A DNA stretch of 64,000 nt, taken from NCBI GenBank assembly GCA_020725115.1, contig DYFR01000017.1, positions 16,807 through 80,806 of the forward strand, written 5' to 3'. Positions 47,802 through 58,612 of the stretch are shown piece after piece. Position 1 is the stretch's first letter. The number at the start of each line of letters is the position of its first letter. A program made the position numbers and the translations under genes. The stretch is from Thiohalomonas denitrificans. Its GTDB lineage: Bacteria; Pseudomonadota; Gammaproteobacteria; Thiohalomonadales; Thiohalomonadaceae. Under the pieces are notes generated by a model. That model did no database searches. It saw only the letters and a list, made by a program, of their open reading frames with translations, and was not told the origin of the DNA.

Positions 47802-48412
47802 TGGCCACCCGCGATTACAAGAAGCGCACCCAGGCCAGGCGCGCCCCGGCGAAGAGGGGCGCGGTACCGGGCTGGGTCTGGCTGCTGGCCGGCCTCGCCG
47901 TCGGCCTGCTGGTGGCCTTCCTGATCTGGCTGGACAAGCTGCCCACCCCCAAGCCGGCACCGGCCAGGACCGCGGTGGAAAAACCCGCCCCCGCCCGGGC
48001 CGAGTCCAAAGATACGCGCAGCGTGAAGAAGGAAACACCGCCCAGGGCCCCGGACGCCCAGGCCAGGGAAGAACGCAAGTTCGCCTACGATTTCTACACC
48101 CTGCTGCCGGAGATGGAAGTGCCGGTGCCCGACAACGAGCCGGCGGCACGCGGCCTGCCGCCGGCCCCGGTGGCCCCCGGCAGCTACGTGGTGCAGGTGG
48201 GCGCCTTTCGCACGCTGAAGGACGCCGACGCGCGCAAGGCGGAACTGGCCCTGCTCGGCATCGTCTCCTCCATCCAGGTCATCACCATCGACGACAACAC
48301 CCTGCACCGCGTGCGCATCGGCCCCCTCAACGACCTGAACCGTCTGGATCAGGTGCGCAATACGCTAAAACAACACGAAATCCCCTTCATGCTGCTGCGC
48401 GAAAAGGGCTGA
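47801..48412 (+). CDS. SPOR-domain cell-division protein (FtsN-like)
   Basis: 203 aa with GTG start sharing 1 nt with the argS stop. Short basic cytoplasmic tail, one transmembrane helix (about residues 24-44), a Pro/Ala/Lys-rich periplasmic linker, and a C-terminal SPOR domain ('PGSYVVQVGAFRTLKDADAR', 'LHRVRIGPLNDLNRLDQVRN') that binds denuded septal peptidoglycan. argS followed by an FtsN-like gene is a common gammaproteobacterial order. Confidence 0.9.
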   Translation: MATRDYKKRTQARRAPAKRGAVPGWVWLLAGLAVGLLVAFLIWLDKLPTPKPAPARTAVEKPAPARAESKDTRSVKKETPPRAPDAQAREERKFAYDFYTLLPEMEVPVPDNEPAARGLPPAPVAPGSYVVQVGAFRTLKDADARKAELALLGIVSSIQVITIDDNTLHRVRIGPLNDLNRLDQVRNTLKQHEIPFMLLREKG

Positions 48413-48660
48413 CGCTCCGCGTCCAAAAGAGTGCAAGGAATCGACTATTCACAAAAAATTCATGCGCTTTATTGGTGCCATGTACTGATGACTCTGCGTA
48501 ACCGGATGATTTATTGATATTTATCAAATTCGGCCTCTTGCCCCTATTCCTGATAAGCGCTATAAAGATTCCCCTTACCCTGCCGTCCACCAGAAGACGT
48601 ACATCATTGGGGTAACACCATTCGGCGCCCTCACCGGCGCCACGGAAAAGGAGGGGAATT

Positions 48661-50682
48661 ATGGACATGGTCTTCAAGCCCGGCATCGGGCTGCTCAACC
48701 GTTTGCGCTATCCGCACAAATTCCTGCTCATCGGCGTCATCTTTCTCGCGCCGCTGGTGGTGATGGGGTATCTGCTCATCGCCGAGGTCAACCAACGCAT
48801 CAGTTTCATGGAGCAGGAGCGGCTCGGCGTCGAGTACATCGCCCAGCTGCGCAAGCCGATCGCGGACATCCAGCAGCACCGCGGCATGAGCGCCGCCTTC
48901 CTCAACGGCGATGCCAGCTTCCGCGAGCGCATGCAACAGCGCCAGGAGGCCATCGACAGCCAGTTTGCCGTACTGCGCGGCATTGACCAGCGCCTGGGCA
49001 GTGCACTGAAGACGGGTGAAAAACTCGCTGCGGTGGAGCGCAATTGGGCGACACTGAAGCGCGAGGTGACCGGCTACACCGCGCCGCAAAGTTTCGAGCG
49101 CCACACGGCCCTGATTGGTGAGCTGCGCGATTTCATCACCTACATCGCCGACACCTCCAACCTGATCCTCGACCCGGAGCTGGACAGCTACTACCTGATG
49201 GATCTGATGGTGGCGCGCCTGCCGGCGCTCACCGAAGGCATGGGCCAGTCGCGCGCCATCGGTTCCGGCGTGGCGGCCCGGCATGAGTTCACGCCGCAGT
49301 CCTGGGCCCAGCTGGCGATCCGCGTCGACCGCATCCGTGAGGCGGAAAAGGCCATGGCCTACAACCTCGACACCGCCCTGCGCGAAAACCCGGCACTGAC
49401 CGACAAGCTGCAGAAGCCCGGTGCGGCGGCAACCGGCACCGTGGCCAGCTACGCCCGTCTCATCAACGGCATGCTGGAAAAGGATCAGGTCACCATCACC
49501 GCCGCCGAGATATTCGAACAGAGCACCCGCGCCATCAACGACGTATTCGGGCTGTTCGACATCATCGTTCCCACCCTGGATCAGTTGCTGGTGCAGCGCA
49601 TCGCTGAATACAACACCATCAAACAGACCACCCTCGGCGTCATGCTGCTGGTGCTGCTGGCCATGGTTTATATCTTCACCGCCTTCTATATGGCGGTGCT
49701 GCGTTCCATCGCCGACCTGAAGGATGCCATTCATCGCATGGCCGAAGGCGACCTCACCGTCCAGCTCACGCTGCAGACGCGTGATGAAATCAGTCACATC
49801 GCCGATCAGGTCAATGCCATGGGCAACCGCTTCCGCGAGCTGGTGGGGAATGTGTTGCGCTCCACCCACCAGGTGTCGGCGGCGGCCGAGGAATTGTCCG
49901 CCGTCAGCGAGCAGACCAACCAGGGCATCAATGAGCAGCTGGCGCAGACCGACCAGGTAGCCACCGCGGTCAACCAGATGAGCGCCACCGTGCAGGAAGT
50001 GGCGCGCAGCGCCGCCTCCACCTCCGATGCCACGCGCAATGCCCAGCAGGAATCGCATACCGGCCACGGCGTGGTGCGTGACACCGTCAGCACCATCAAT
50101 GCCCTGGCCACAGAGATCCGCGGCGCCGCCACCGCGGTACGCAAGCTGGGTGAAGACAGCGAGGAGATCGGCAAGGTGCTGGATGTGATTCGCACCATCG
50201 CCGAACAGACCAACCTGCTCGCCCTCAATGCCGCCATCGAGGCCGCCCGCGCCGGCGAACAGGGCCGCGGCTTTGCCGTGGTGGCCGACGAGGTGCGTAC
50301 CCTGGCCGGACGCACCCAGCAGTCCACCCAGGAAATCCAGGCGATGATCGAACGCCTGCAGGCCGGGGCGCGAACCGCAGTGCAGGCCATGGAATCCAGC
50401 GAGAGCAAGACCGAAGAGGGCGTGTCCATGGCGGCACGGGCCGGCGATGCGCTGGAATCCATCACCCGCTCGGTGGCCACCATCGCCGACATGAGCGCGC
50501 AGATAGCCAGCGCCGCCGAGGAACAATCCACCGTCGCCGAGGAGATCAACCGCAACGTGACGCAAATCGCCTCGGTATCCGATCAGAACGCCGCCGCATC
50601 CACCCAGACCGCCTCATCCAGCACCGAGCTGGCGCGCCTGGCCGAGGAACTGAATGGCATGGTGGCGGTGTTCCGGGTTTGA
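48661..50682 (+). CDS. Methyl-accepting chemotaxis protein
   Basis: 673 aa. Transmembrane helices near residues 22-42 and 320-345 bracket a large periplasmic sensor, probably nitrate/nitrite-sensing (NIT)-like given '[18 protein letters not shown]' and '[14 protein letters not shown]'. HAMP follows ('[19 protein letters not shown]'), then the signalling domain with hairpin tip '[20 protein letters not shown]'. Length and tip are class 40H-like. Shine-Dalgarno GGAGGGG. Ligand not established. Confidence 0.93.
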   Translation: MDMVFKPGIGLLNRLRYPHKFLLIGVIFLAPLVVMGYLLIAEVNQRISFMEQERLGVEYIAQLRKPIADIQQHRGMSAAFLNGDASFRERMQQRQEAIDSQFAVLRGIDQRLGSALKTGEKLAAVERNWATLKREVTGYTAPQSFERHTALIGELRDFITYIADTSNLILDPELDSYYLMDLMVARLPALTEGMGQSRAIGSGVAARHEFTPQSWAQLAIRVDRIREAEKAMAYNLDTALRENPALTDKLQKPGAAATGTVASYARLINGMLEKDQVTITAAEIFEQSTRAINDVFGLFDIIVPTLDQLLVQRIAEYNTIKQTTLGVMLLVLLAMVYIFTAFYMAVLRSIADLKDAIHRMAEGDLTVQLTLQTRDEISHIADQVNAMGNRFRELVGNVLRSTHQVSAAAEELSAVSEQTNQGINEQLAQTDQVATAVNQMSATVQEVARSAASTSDATRNAQQESHTGHGVVRDTVSTINALATEIRGAATAVRKLGEDSEEIGKVLDVIRTIAEQTNLLALNAAIEAARAGEQGRGFAVVADEVRTLAGRTQQSTQEIQAMIERLQAGARTAVQAMESSESKTEEGVSMAARAGDALESITRSVATIADMSAQIASAAEEQSTVAEEINRNVTQIASVSDQNAAASTQTASSSTELARLAEELNGMVAVFRV

Positions 50683-50698
50683 TGGGGAAAAACAAAAA

Positions 50699-50818
50699 TC
50701 CAACGCAGAGGCGCGGAGATCACAGAGCAATAATGTAAAAGACTTTCTCTGCGTCCTCTGCGCCTCTGCGTTGAAGATCTGAAGTCCTTTGCGTTCTTTG
50801 CGTCTTTGCGTTGAAGGC
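50699..50818. repeat. CGCAGAG-type inverted repeat with extra CGCAAAG half
   Basis: ATCCAACGCAGAGGCGCGGAG faces CTCTGCGCCTCTGCGTTG (ending about 50772), followed by CCTTTGCGTTCTTTGCGTCTTTGCGTTGAAGGC. The same main-plus-half composition occurs at 7824-8022. Confidence 0.85.
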
Positions 50819-50832
50819 TTTTGACTTGAACC

Positions 50833-51339
50833 TCAGCCGCGGAAGGCGATGATGCCGAACAGCACCAGCAGCACCGTCACCACGGCGACGCCGCCCACCG
50901 CGACAGAGTTGTAGGTCTGCGCCAGCTTGCGTTGCAGGCGGGCCGCCTCCTGACCCCGTACCACCAGTGCCGATTCCAGTTCGTGCTCGCGTTGCATGGT
51001 CTGCTGCAATTGCCGCCGCAGGCCTGCCAGCTCGTCTTCCAGCTGACGCCGCGCCTGATCCCGCTCGGCGATGGCGGCGATGCTCTGGCTGTCGACCGGA
51101 GTCTCGCCCAGGGTGACCATGCCCGGCTCCTGTTTTTTCTGCACAAAGTTGAGGGCATGTTCATGTGCGCTCCGCTCGGCATAGAGGCGGGGCGGCACCA
51201 GATTCATCTCGCCCATCTTCGCCTCCAGCCGTTCCTTCGAGGCGGCAATGTCGCCCGCCGTAGTCATGATCAGGCGCCGGTAGGTATCGACGTAGGCCAT
51301 GGCATCGCTGGCCATGAATTTGCGCACCGTCTCACTCAT
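50833..51339 (-). CDS. Coiled-coil protein with C-terminal membrane anchor, unknown function
   Basis: 168 aa from ATG 51339 (two residues shorter than the TTG-start ORF). Helical throughout: a central charged coiled coil ('DQARRQLEDELAGLRRQLQQ', 'EHELESALVVRGQEAARLQR') and a tail anchor 'SVAVGGVAVVTVLLVLFGII'. It follows speA by 2 nt, suggesting co-translation. No family recognised. Confidence 0.75.
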   Translation of the reverse strand: MSETVRKFMASDAMAYVDTYRRLIMTTAGDIAASKERLEAKMGEMNLVPPRLYAERSAHEHALNFVQKKQEPGMVTLGETPVDSQSIAAIAERDQARRQLEDELAGLRRQLQQTMQREHELESALVVRGQEAARLQRKLAQTYNSVAVGGVAVVTVLLVLFGIIAFRG

Positions 51340-51341
51340 CT

Positions 51342-53246
51342 TCAATCTTCCAGGTAGGTGTAGCCGGCCAACCCGGCATCCAGCGCCTCGGCGTAACGGT
51401 CGTACTCATCGGGAGGCAGCGCCGCGGCGCCCAGTTTAGCCTGATAGGCCGTGCGCAACAGCGCGGTATCGAAGTTCACGTAGCGCAGCACCTTGTCCAC
51501 GGTATCGCCATGCTGTTGCGCCGACAGATTGTAACTGCCGTCGGGCAGCAGCTCGACATTCACGGAATCGGTGTCGCCAAACAAATTGTGCAGATCGCCC
51601 AGAATTTCCTGATAGGCGCCGAGCAGAAATATGCCGAACAGATACGTCTCGCCGGGGCGCAGTTCATGCACCGGCAAGGTGCTCTCCAGACTGTCGTGAT
51701 CGATGTAATGATCGATGCGTCCATCGGAGTCACAGGTGATGTCCTGCAATACCGCGCGCCGTGTCGGCGCCTCATTCAGACGCTGCAACGGCACCACCGG
51801 AAATATCTGGTCGATACCCCAGGCATCGGGCAAGGACTGGAACAGGGAAAAATTGCAGAAATACTTGTCGGCCAGTTTTTCGTTCAGCTCGTCCAGCACC
51901 TCGCGGTGGGCGCGCACGCCAGGCTGCAGGCGGGTACGCACCTGCTGGCAAATGGCAAAATACAGCTCCTCGATACGGGCACGCTGCTCCAGAGAGATCA
52001 CACCGTGCTGATACATGCCGTGTGCCTCGGCCAGCCAGTGCACTGCATCGTGCCAGGTCTCGACCAGGGAGCGCGCACTGCCGCCGTGATCCTGCAAGTT
52101 GCGCAGCCCCTGCCACAGGTTGTGGATGATCAGCGGCTCGTCATCGGCCGCCGCAACCACCTGCACGGGCGCGGGGGCCTGCTCCTGATCGATCACCTGA
52201 GTGAACAGCACTGCATGGTGGGCCGTCATGGCGCGGCCCGACTCGGTAATGATGTGCGGATGCGGCAGTCCCTGCTCCTCGCAGATTTCCCACAGGGCAT
52301 GCACCACGTCATTGGCATATTCCTGCACGCCGTAATTCATCGAGCAGTCACTGCGCGAGCGGCTGCCTTCGTAGTCAATACCAAGTCCGCCGCCCACATC
52401 CACATAGCGGATGTCCACCTCCATGGCACGCAGCTCGGCATAGTGCCGGGCACATTCACGCATGCTGCGCTGGATGTCACGGATGTTGGCCACCTGCGAG
52501 CCCATGTGAAAGTGAATCATCTGCAGGGAACCCAGCATGTCGACTTCGCCAAGGCGCTGCACCACGTGCAGAACCTGCGCCGCGGACAGGCCGAACTTGG
52601 CCTTCTCGCCCCCGGTGTTCTGCCACTTGCCGGTGCCGATGGACGCCAGACGTACCCGCACGCCCAACAGCGGCATGATGCCCAGCGCCTTCGACTCCTC
52701 GATCACCAGCTCCAGCTCCGACAGCTTTTCCACCACGATGAATATACGCAGCCCGAGGCGCAGGCCGATCAGCGCCAGACGGATATATTCGCGATCCTTG
52801 TAGCCATTGCACACCACGGTGCCGCCCTCCCGGTCGGCCAGGGCCAGCACCGCCATCAGCTCCGGCTTCGACCCTGCCTCCAGGCCGACACGACGCCCGC
52901 CGTGGCGCAGGATTTCCTCCACCACGCTGCGCTGCTGATTCACCTTGATGGGATAAACGGCGGTGTAACCGCCACGGTAGTCATCCTCCACCATGGCGCG
53001 CTGAAAGGCATGGCACAGCACATCGACACGGTCACGCAGGATGTCGCTGAAACGCACCAGCACCGGCAGCGTCAGTCCGGCCTGACGCAGTTCTGCCGCC
53101 AGTACGGAGCAGTCGATGCCCGTATGGGCCTGATTGCGATCCGGTCGCGCGATGAGGTGGCCGGCACCGTTGACGTCGAAATAGCCGCCACTCCAGTGCG
53201 GAATGCCGTAGGTTTCACGCGCCTTGTCCTGATCCCATTCGCTCAT
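51342..53246 (-). CDS. speA: Biosynthetic arginine decarboxylase
   Basis: 634 aa from ATG 53246 (MSEWDQDKARETYGIPHWS); the track ORF's extra 25 codons precede the family start. PLP-dependent alanine-racemase-fold enzyme: PLP lysine in 'YPIKVNQQRSVVEEIL', 'GLEAGSKPELM', 'VDVGGGLGIDYEGSRS' and 'ESGRAMTAHHAVL'. It makes agmatine for polyamine synthesis and is divergent from speE (86-bp gap), pairing the pathway's ends. Confidence 0.95.
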   Translation of the reverse strand: MSEWDQDKARETYGIPHWSGGYFDVNGAGHLIARPDRNQAHTGIDCSVLAAELRQAGLTLPVLVRFSDILRDRVDVLCHAFQRAMVEDDYRGGYTAVYPIKVNQQRSVVEEILRHGGRRVGLEAGSKPELMAVLALADREGGTVVCNGYKDREYIRLALIGLRLGLRIFIVVEKLSELELVIEESKALGIMPLLGVRVRLASIGTGKWQNTGGEKAKFGLSAAQVLHVVQRLGEVDMLGSLQMIHFHMGSQVANIRDIQRSMRECARHYAELRAMEVDIRYVDVGGGLGIDYEGSRSRSDCSMNYGVQEYANDVVHALWEICEEQGLPHPHIITESGRAMTAHHAVLFTQVIDQEQAPAPVQVVAAADDEPLIIHNLWQGLRNLQDHGGSARSLVETWHDAVHWLAEAHGMYQHGVISLEQRARIEELYFAICQQVRTRLQPGVRAHREVLDELNEKLADKYFCNFSLFQSLPDAWGIDQIFPVVPLQRLNEAPTRRAVLQDITCDSDGRIDHYIDHDSLESTLPVHELRPGETYLFGIFLLGAYQEILGDLHNLFGDTDSVNVELLPDGSYNLSAQQHGDTVDKVLRYVNFDTALLRTAYQAKLGAAALPPDEYDRYAEALDAGLAGYTYLED

Positions 53247-53332
53247 GACTATGCCGCCGAAGTTGAAGATGTCACTGTACCGGGTGACAATATAGGCCAA
53301 TAAACTTTTGCGGAACAGCAACCGGAGCAGCC

Positions 53333-54196
53333 ATGGCCCTCGACGACAAGAACTGGTTCACCGAAAACCCCACGGCGGACGGCTCCACCCTCTCCCTCAG
53401 GATCACCGGCAAGCTGCACGAGGAACAGACCGCCTTTCAGAAGATCGAGGTCTACGGCACGGCAGGGTTCGGCAATCTGATGGTCATCGACGGCTACATC
53501 ATGCTCACTGCGCGCGACAACTATCTGTACCACGAGATGATGGCGCATCCGGTGCTGTTTACCCACCCCAATCCGAAGCGCGTGCTGATCATCGGCGGCG
53601 GCGATTGCGGCACCCTGCGCGAGGTGCTGCGTCACCCGTCGGTGGAAAAGGTGCAGCAGGTGGATATCGATGCGGGCGTGACCCGCGCCTCGGAGAAGTT
53701 CTTCCCCGAACTGTGCGAATCGAACAACGATGCGCGCGCCGAGCTGCACTTCGCCGACGGCATCAAGTGGGTCAAGGACGCCACGCCGGGCAGTTACGAC
53801 GTGATCATCGTCGACAGCACCGACCCGGTGGGCCCGGCCATCGGTCTGTTCTCCGAGCCGTTCTTCCGCGACTGCCACAAGGCACTGGGCGACGACGGCA
53901 TCATCGTGCAGCAGAGCGAATCACCGCTGCTCAACATGCAGATCCTCACCGACATGCACCAGGCCATGCGCGGCGCCGGCTACGCCGACGTGCAGACCCT
54001 GCACTTCCCGCAACCGGTCTACCCCTCCGGCTGGTGGACCTGCACCATGGCCGGCAAGCGCGCCTTCGACGGCTTCCGCAGCGCCGACAGCGCGAACAAA
54101 TCCTTTCCCACCCGGTACTACAGCGCCGAGGTGCATCAGGGCGCACTGGCCCTGCCGCCGTTCATGAAGGACGCATTCGAAAAGATCAGGGGCTAG
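53333..54196 (+). CDS. speE: Spermidine synthase
   Basis: 287 aa. 'FQKIEVYGTAGFGNLMVIDG', SAM-like binding 'RVLIIGGGDCGTLREVLRHP', 'DIDAGVTRASEKFFPEL' and 'DVIIVDSTDPVGPAIGLFS' identify the aminopropyltransferase using decarboxylated SAM and putrescine. Cytosolic. The TAG stop lies inside a TAGGGGC tandem array. ATG 53333 follows GGAGCAGCC. Confidence 0.96.
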   Translation: MALDDKNWFTENPTADGSTLSLRITGKLHEEQTAFQKIEVYGTAGFGNLMVIDGYIMLTARDNYLYHEMMAHPVLFTHPNPKRVLIIGGGDCGTLREVLRHPSVEKVQQVDIDAGVTRASEKFFPELCESNNDARAELHFADGIKWVKDATPGSYDVIIVDSTDPVGPAIGLFSEPFFRDCHKALGDDGIIVQQSESPLLNMQILTDMHQAMRGAGYADVQTLHFPQPVYPSGWWTCTMAGKRAFDGFRSADSANKSFPTRYYSAEVHQGALALPPFMKDAFEKIRG

Positions 54197-54224
54197 GGGC
54201 TAGGGGCTAGGGGCTAGCCCTTAG
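54189..54224. repeat. TAGGGGC heptamer tandem repeat
   Basis: Four head-to-tail GGGGCTA units followed by an inverted GCCCTTAG. It contributes the stop codons of both speE (TAG) and the convergent DUF4124 gene (TAA). The larger array of the same unit is at 63846-64000. Confidence 0.9.
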
Positions 54225-54676
54225 TCACACCAGCGCTCCACCTCCTGTTGCGCCCGCCGTTCGGAGGCGGCGCGCTCCGCATCGCTGAGGGTACGACGCT
54301 CGCCCTGCTTGTCCAGGTCATACAGGCTGCCTGCGCTCTGGTAACGCCGCAAACGATCGCGGGCGAGGCTACAGTTGCGCTCACGCCTGGCCTGTTCCTC
54401 GCGGCTCTTCTGCTGCTGCTCCTTCTTCTGCGCCCGCTCCTCGTCGAAGGCGCGCAACAGGCGCTGCTCCTTGTCGCGCCGAGCCGCCTCATCCTCCACT
54501 GGCGCCTCATCACCCGGCGACGGGGACTTGATTTGCATCTCCTGCGCCTGCATGCGTGCCGGCGGCCGCTCGCCATAATGCACCCGGCCCTGCTCATCGA
54601 CCCACTTGTAGACGCCCGCTGCCGACGCCAGCGACGTCCAGCCGAGGAGCAGCAACAGAACGATCCGTGTATTCAT
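54221..54676 (-). CDS. DUF4124-domain exported protein
   Basis: 151 aa from ATG 54676. Signal peptide 'MNTRIVLLLLLGWTSLASA', then DUF4124 'GVYKWVDEQGRVHYGERPPA', then a long charged helix rich in Glu/Arg/Gln. Two cysteines (RNCS and WCD at the very end) could form a disulfide. Periplasmic; function unknown, as for the family. Confidence 0.9.
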   Translation of the reverse strand: MNTRIVLLLLLGWTSLASAAGVYKWVDEQGRVHYGERPPARMQAQEMQIKSPSPGDEAPVEDEAARRDKEQRLLRAFDEERAQKKEQQQKSREEQARRERNCSLARDRLRRYQSAGSLYDLDKQGERRTLSDAERAASERRAQQEVERWCD

Positions 54677-54741
54677 GGGAGCCTCCGTTTCGAGTTTCGC
54701 AAAATGAAAATCCTTAAACGCCAAGGTTACATGAACAAAAC

Positions 54742-54809
54742 ATCCAACGCAGAGACGCGGAGTTTATGAACGTGTTTCCTCTGCGCACTCTGCGCCTCTG
54801 CGTTGGATG
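54742..54809. repeat. CGCAGAG-type inverted repeat
   Basis: ATCCAACGCAGAGACGCGGAG faces CTCTGCGCCTCTGCGTTGGAT in the gap between the fetB-like gene and the DUF4124 gene. Confidence 0.85.
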
Positions 54810-54846
54810 TTGTATGTTCCTTTGCTGAAACCTGCGGCCTGGCCTC

Positions 54847-55644
54847 TCACGCGCCGGTCAACCGCTCCAGACGCAGGCGATCGCGCTCGTCGAACAGACA
54901 GCGGGCGCCGCGCCACACCGCCACCATGGTGCCGAAGCCGGTGCCGGCGGTGATGAGGAACATTACCAGTATCTGGTATTTCACCGCTTCCAGCGGCGGC
55001 GTGCCGGCGAGGATCTGGCCGGTCATCATGCCGGGCAGGCTGACGATGCCGGCGGCAGCCATGGAATTGATCATCGGGATCATGCCGACGCGCATGGCCT
55101 CGCGCCGCAGGTCGCTCACCGCCTCCATCGCGCCCTGGCCCATGAGCAGGCGCGCCTCGATCACCGCGCGCTGTTGCCAGGCGCCATTGGTGAGACGATC
55201 CATGCCCAGCGCAATGCCGTTCATGGTGTTGCCCAATACCATGCCGAGCAATGGAATGGCGTATTGCGGGGTATACCAGGGGTCGTTGCCGATGATCACG
55301 ATCAGGGCCATCACCGTGACGGTGAACGATGACACGAACATGGCGCTGGTGCCGACGCCGTAGCCGCGCCAGCCGCTGAAGCGGCGCTGCTGCCGTGCCA
55401 TCACCTCGCGCCCCGCCACCAGCAGCATGATCAGCGCCATCAGACTCACCCACCACCACTGGGCGTTGTCGAACAGCACCTTGAGCACCAGGCCGATGAG
55501 CAACAGCTGGATGGTGGTGCGCAGTGCAGCCACCAGCAGCTTGCGCTCCATGGCCAGTTGCAGGCGCCAGGACAGCCCGGCCAGCAGCAGGACCAGCAGC
55601 GCCGCCAGACTCAAATCGAAGGGAGAAAGCGTGATGACATTCAT
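54847..55644 (-). CDS. fetB: ABC transporter permease, FetB/YbbM-like
   Basis: 265 aa from ATG 55644, about seven transmembrane helices. UPF0014/FetB signatures: 'LRTTIQLLLIGLVLKVLF', 'GMVLGNTMNGIALGMDRL' and 'LPGMMTGQILAGTPPLEAVK'. In E. coli FetAB exports iron and helps peroxide resistance. Separated from the ATPase gene by 178 bp containing a repeat, so the operon has been split by repeat insertion. Confidence 0.9.
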   Translation of the reverse strand: MNVITLSPFDLSLAALLVLLLAGLSWRLQLAMERKLLVAALRTTIQLLLIGLVLKVLFDNAQWWWVSLMALIMLLVAGREVMARQQRRFSGWRGYGVGTSAMFVSSFTVTVMALIVIIGNDPWYTPQYAIPLLGMVLGNTMNGIALGMDRLTNGAWQQRAVIEARLLMGQGAMEAVSDLRREAMRVGMIPMINSMAAAGIVSLPGMMTGQILAGTPPLEAVKYQILVMFLITAGTGFGTMVAVWRGARCLFDERDRLRLERLTGA

Positions 55645-55661
55645 CCTATAAATCTCAATCA

Positions 55662-55803
55662 GTCCGCAAATGAACGCAAATAGACGCAAATATTCTGGGT
55701 ATCGTGCAGGTACGCCCCACATACTCGGCGGGAGGAGCGGTGCGCCTGGTTAACGACTGTATCCCTCGCCTATATTCGCGTCCATTCGCGTTTATTGGCG
55801 GAC
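55662..55803. repeat. GTCCGCAAATGAACGC inverted repeat, diverged copy
   Basis: GTCCGCAAATGAACGCAAAT (from 55662) faces ATTCGCGTTTATTGGCGGAC (ending 55803) around about 90 bp of other sequence. It lies inside the fetA-fetB pair. Confidence 0.8.
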
Positions 55804-55822
55804 TCAACTGCTGTCATTAGGT

Positions 55823-56410
55823 TCACGCCGCCTCCTCCAGCCGGCCGGCCACGATGCGGATCTGGCGGCTGGCCACGCGCTGCATCTGCGCCGGGTCGTG
55901 GCTTACCCACAGCACCGCCGCCTGATGTTCTTCACGGTAGGCGGCCACCATGGCCTCGACACGTTGCACCGCGGTCGGATCGAGAGCAGCGGTAGGTTCA
56001 TCCAGCAGCAACACGCGCGGTCTGTTGGCCAGCAGACGCAGCAGTGCCAGGCGCTGGCGTTCGCCGGTGGAGCAGCGCGCCACCTGCCAGTCCAGCGTCT
56101 CGCGGTCGAAGCCCAGGGCCTGCCAGCGCGCATCGTCCACTTCCGCAAAATGCTCGCCTACCCGTTCGCGCCACCACTGGCTTTCCGCCGGCAGCAGGCC
56201 CACCTGGCGGCGCCACTCCCATGGCCTGTAGTCACGCGCCTCGCGCCCGTCCAGCCACACCCGGCCCTCGTGGGGATCGAGATCGGCAATGGCGCGCAGC
56301 AGCAGGCTCTTGCCCGCGCCGGACGGCCCCGACAGACAGACACACTCCCCCGCCGCCACTTCCAGCGCAGGGATGCTCATGGAGTGGCTCGCCACTCCCT
56401 CAAGTCGCAA
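55823..56410 (-). CDS. fetA: ABC transporter ATP-binding protein, FetA/YbbL-like
   Basis: 195 aa by the TTG 56410 start; a CTG at 56419 with Shine-Dalgarno GGGAG at good spacing would add 'LNL' and may be the true start. Walker A 'LSGPSGAGKSLLLRAI', ABC signature 'CSTGERQRLALLRLL' (variant of LSGGQ), Walker B 'RVLLLDEPTAALD', H-loop 'VLWVSHDPAQ'. Short for an ABC ATPase but complete, as is usual for FetA. Works with the permease downstream. Confidence 0.88.
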   Translation of the reverse strand: MRLEGVASHSMSIPALEVAAGECVCLSGPSGAGKSLLLRAIADLDPHEGRVWLDGREARDYRPWEWRRQVGLLPAESQWWRERVGEHFAEVDDARWQALGFDRETLDWQVARCSTGERQRLALLRLLANRPRVLLLDEPTAALDPTAVQRVEAMVAAYREEHQAAVLWVSHDPAQMQRVASRQIRIVAGRLEEAA

Positions 56411-56544
56411 CAGGTTCAGGATCGTCTCCCGCTTGGAATTGCCTATTCATCCCCCACCTTGGGGAAAGACGCCGCCATCGACTATGGTTAGCGGACACGG
56501 ATTCATTCTACGGGATCAGCAACGGAAAACAGAACGAGGCCAGC

Positions 56545-56781
56545 ATGAGTGAACCTGAAATCACCCAGAAAAAACCCTACGCGCTGGAACTGGAAGCCGG
56601 CGATTACTGGTGGTGCGGCTGCGGCCGCTCGAAGAACCAGCCCTTTTGCGACGGTTCCCACCAGGGGACCGGTCTCACGCCACAGAAATTCACCCTGACC
56701 GAGAAGGGCAAGGTCTGGCTGTGCGGCTGCCGCCGCAGCGGCAAGGCACCGCACTGCGACGGCACGCACAAGGGGTTGTAG
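56545..56781 (+). CDS. CDGSH iron-sulfur domain protein (tandem)
   Basis: 78 aa. Two CDGSH-type [2Fe-2S] motifs: 'CGCGRSKNQPFCDGSH' (residues about 24-39) and 'CGCRRSGKAPHCDGTH' (about 60-75), each CxC-x-C-x2-G-x-H. Cytosolic redox or cluster-transfer protein. Monocistronic; function in bacteria is poorly known. Confidence 0.95.
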   Translation: MSEPEITQKKPYALELEAGDYWWCGCGRSKNQPFCDGSHQGTGLTPQKFTLTEKGKVWLCGCRRSGKAPHCDGTHKGL

Positions 56782-56810
56782 GAAGTCCCCGGCAGGATTG
56801 GCACAGTTCC

Positions 56811-56878
56811 GTAGGGTAGATAAGCGCAGCGCATCCACCATGCAGCGTTGGTAGATGCGCTGCGCTTATCCACCCTAC
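56811..56878. repeat. GTAGGGTGGATAAGCGCAGCGCATC palindrome
   Basis: GTAGGGTAGATAAGCGCAGC (from 56811) and GCTGCGCTTATCCACCCTAC (ending 56878) pair almost completely over 29 bp. A half-copy is at about 7935-7962. Dispersed REP-like family. Confidence 0.88.
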
Positions 56879-56901
56879 CAACTTGCCACTTTCCCGAAGG
56901 C

Positions 56902-56936
56902 AAAAAAATGGCGGGCATCTCGCGATGCCCGCCAAT
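56902..56936 (-). terminator. Rho-independent terminator of the glnK-amtB operon
   Basis: On the minus strand GGCGGGCATC-GCGA-GATGCCCGCC is followed by ATTTTTTTG, a perfect 10-bp stem plus U tract 24 nt after the amtB stop. Confidence 0.95.
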
Positions 56937-56959
56937 GCGCCTTGGGGAGGAGAAGGGCG

Positions 56960-58207
<1,248 letters not shown>

Positions 58208-58221
58208 CGTCGCATCCTCCG

Positions 58222-58563
<342 letters not shown>

Positions 58564-58581
58564 TCATACCTCCTGTGGATT

Positions 58582-58605
58582 GGCCCGCCGCGTCTGCGGC
58601 GGGCC
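58582..58605 (-). promoter_or_regulatory. GC-rich stem-loop between porin and glnK
   Basis: GGCCCGCCGC-GTCT-GCGGCGGGCC is a perfect 10-bp stem just after the porin stop and about 20 nt before the glnK start. There is no U tract on the transcribed strand, so partial attenuation or 3'-end protection of the abundant porin message is more likely than full termination. Confidence 0.6.
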
Positions 58606-58612
58606 TTATGGA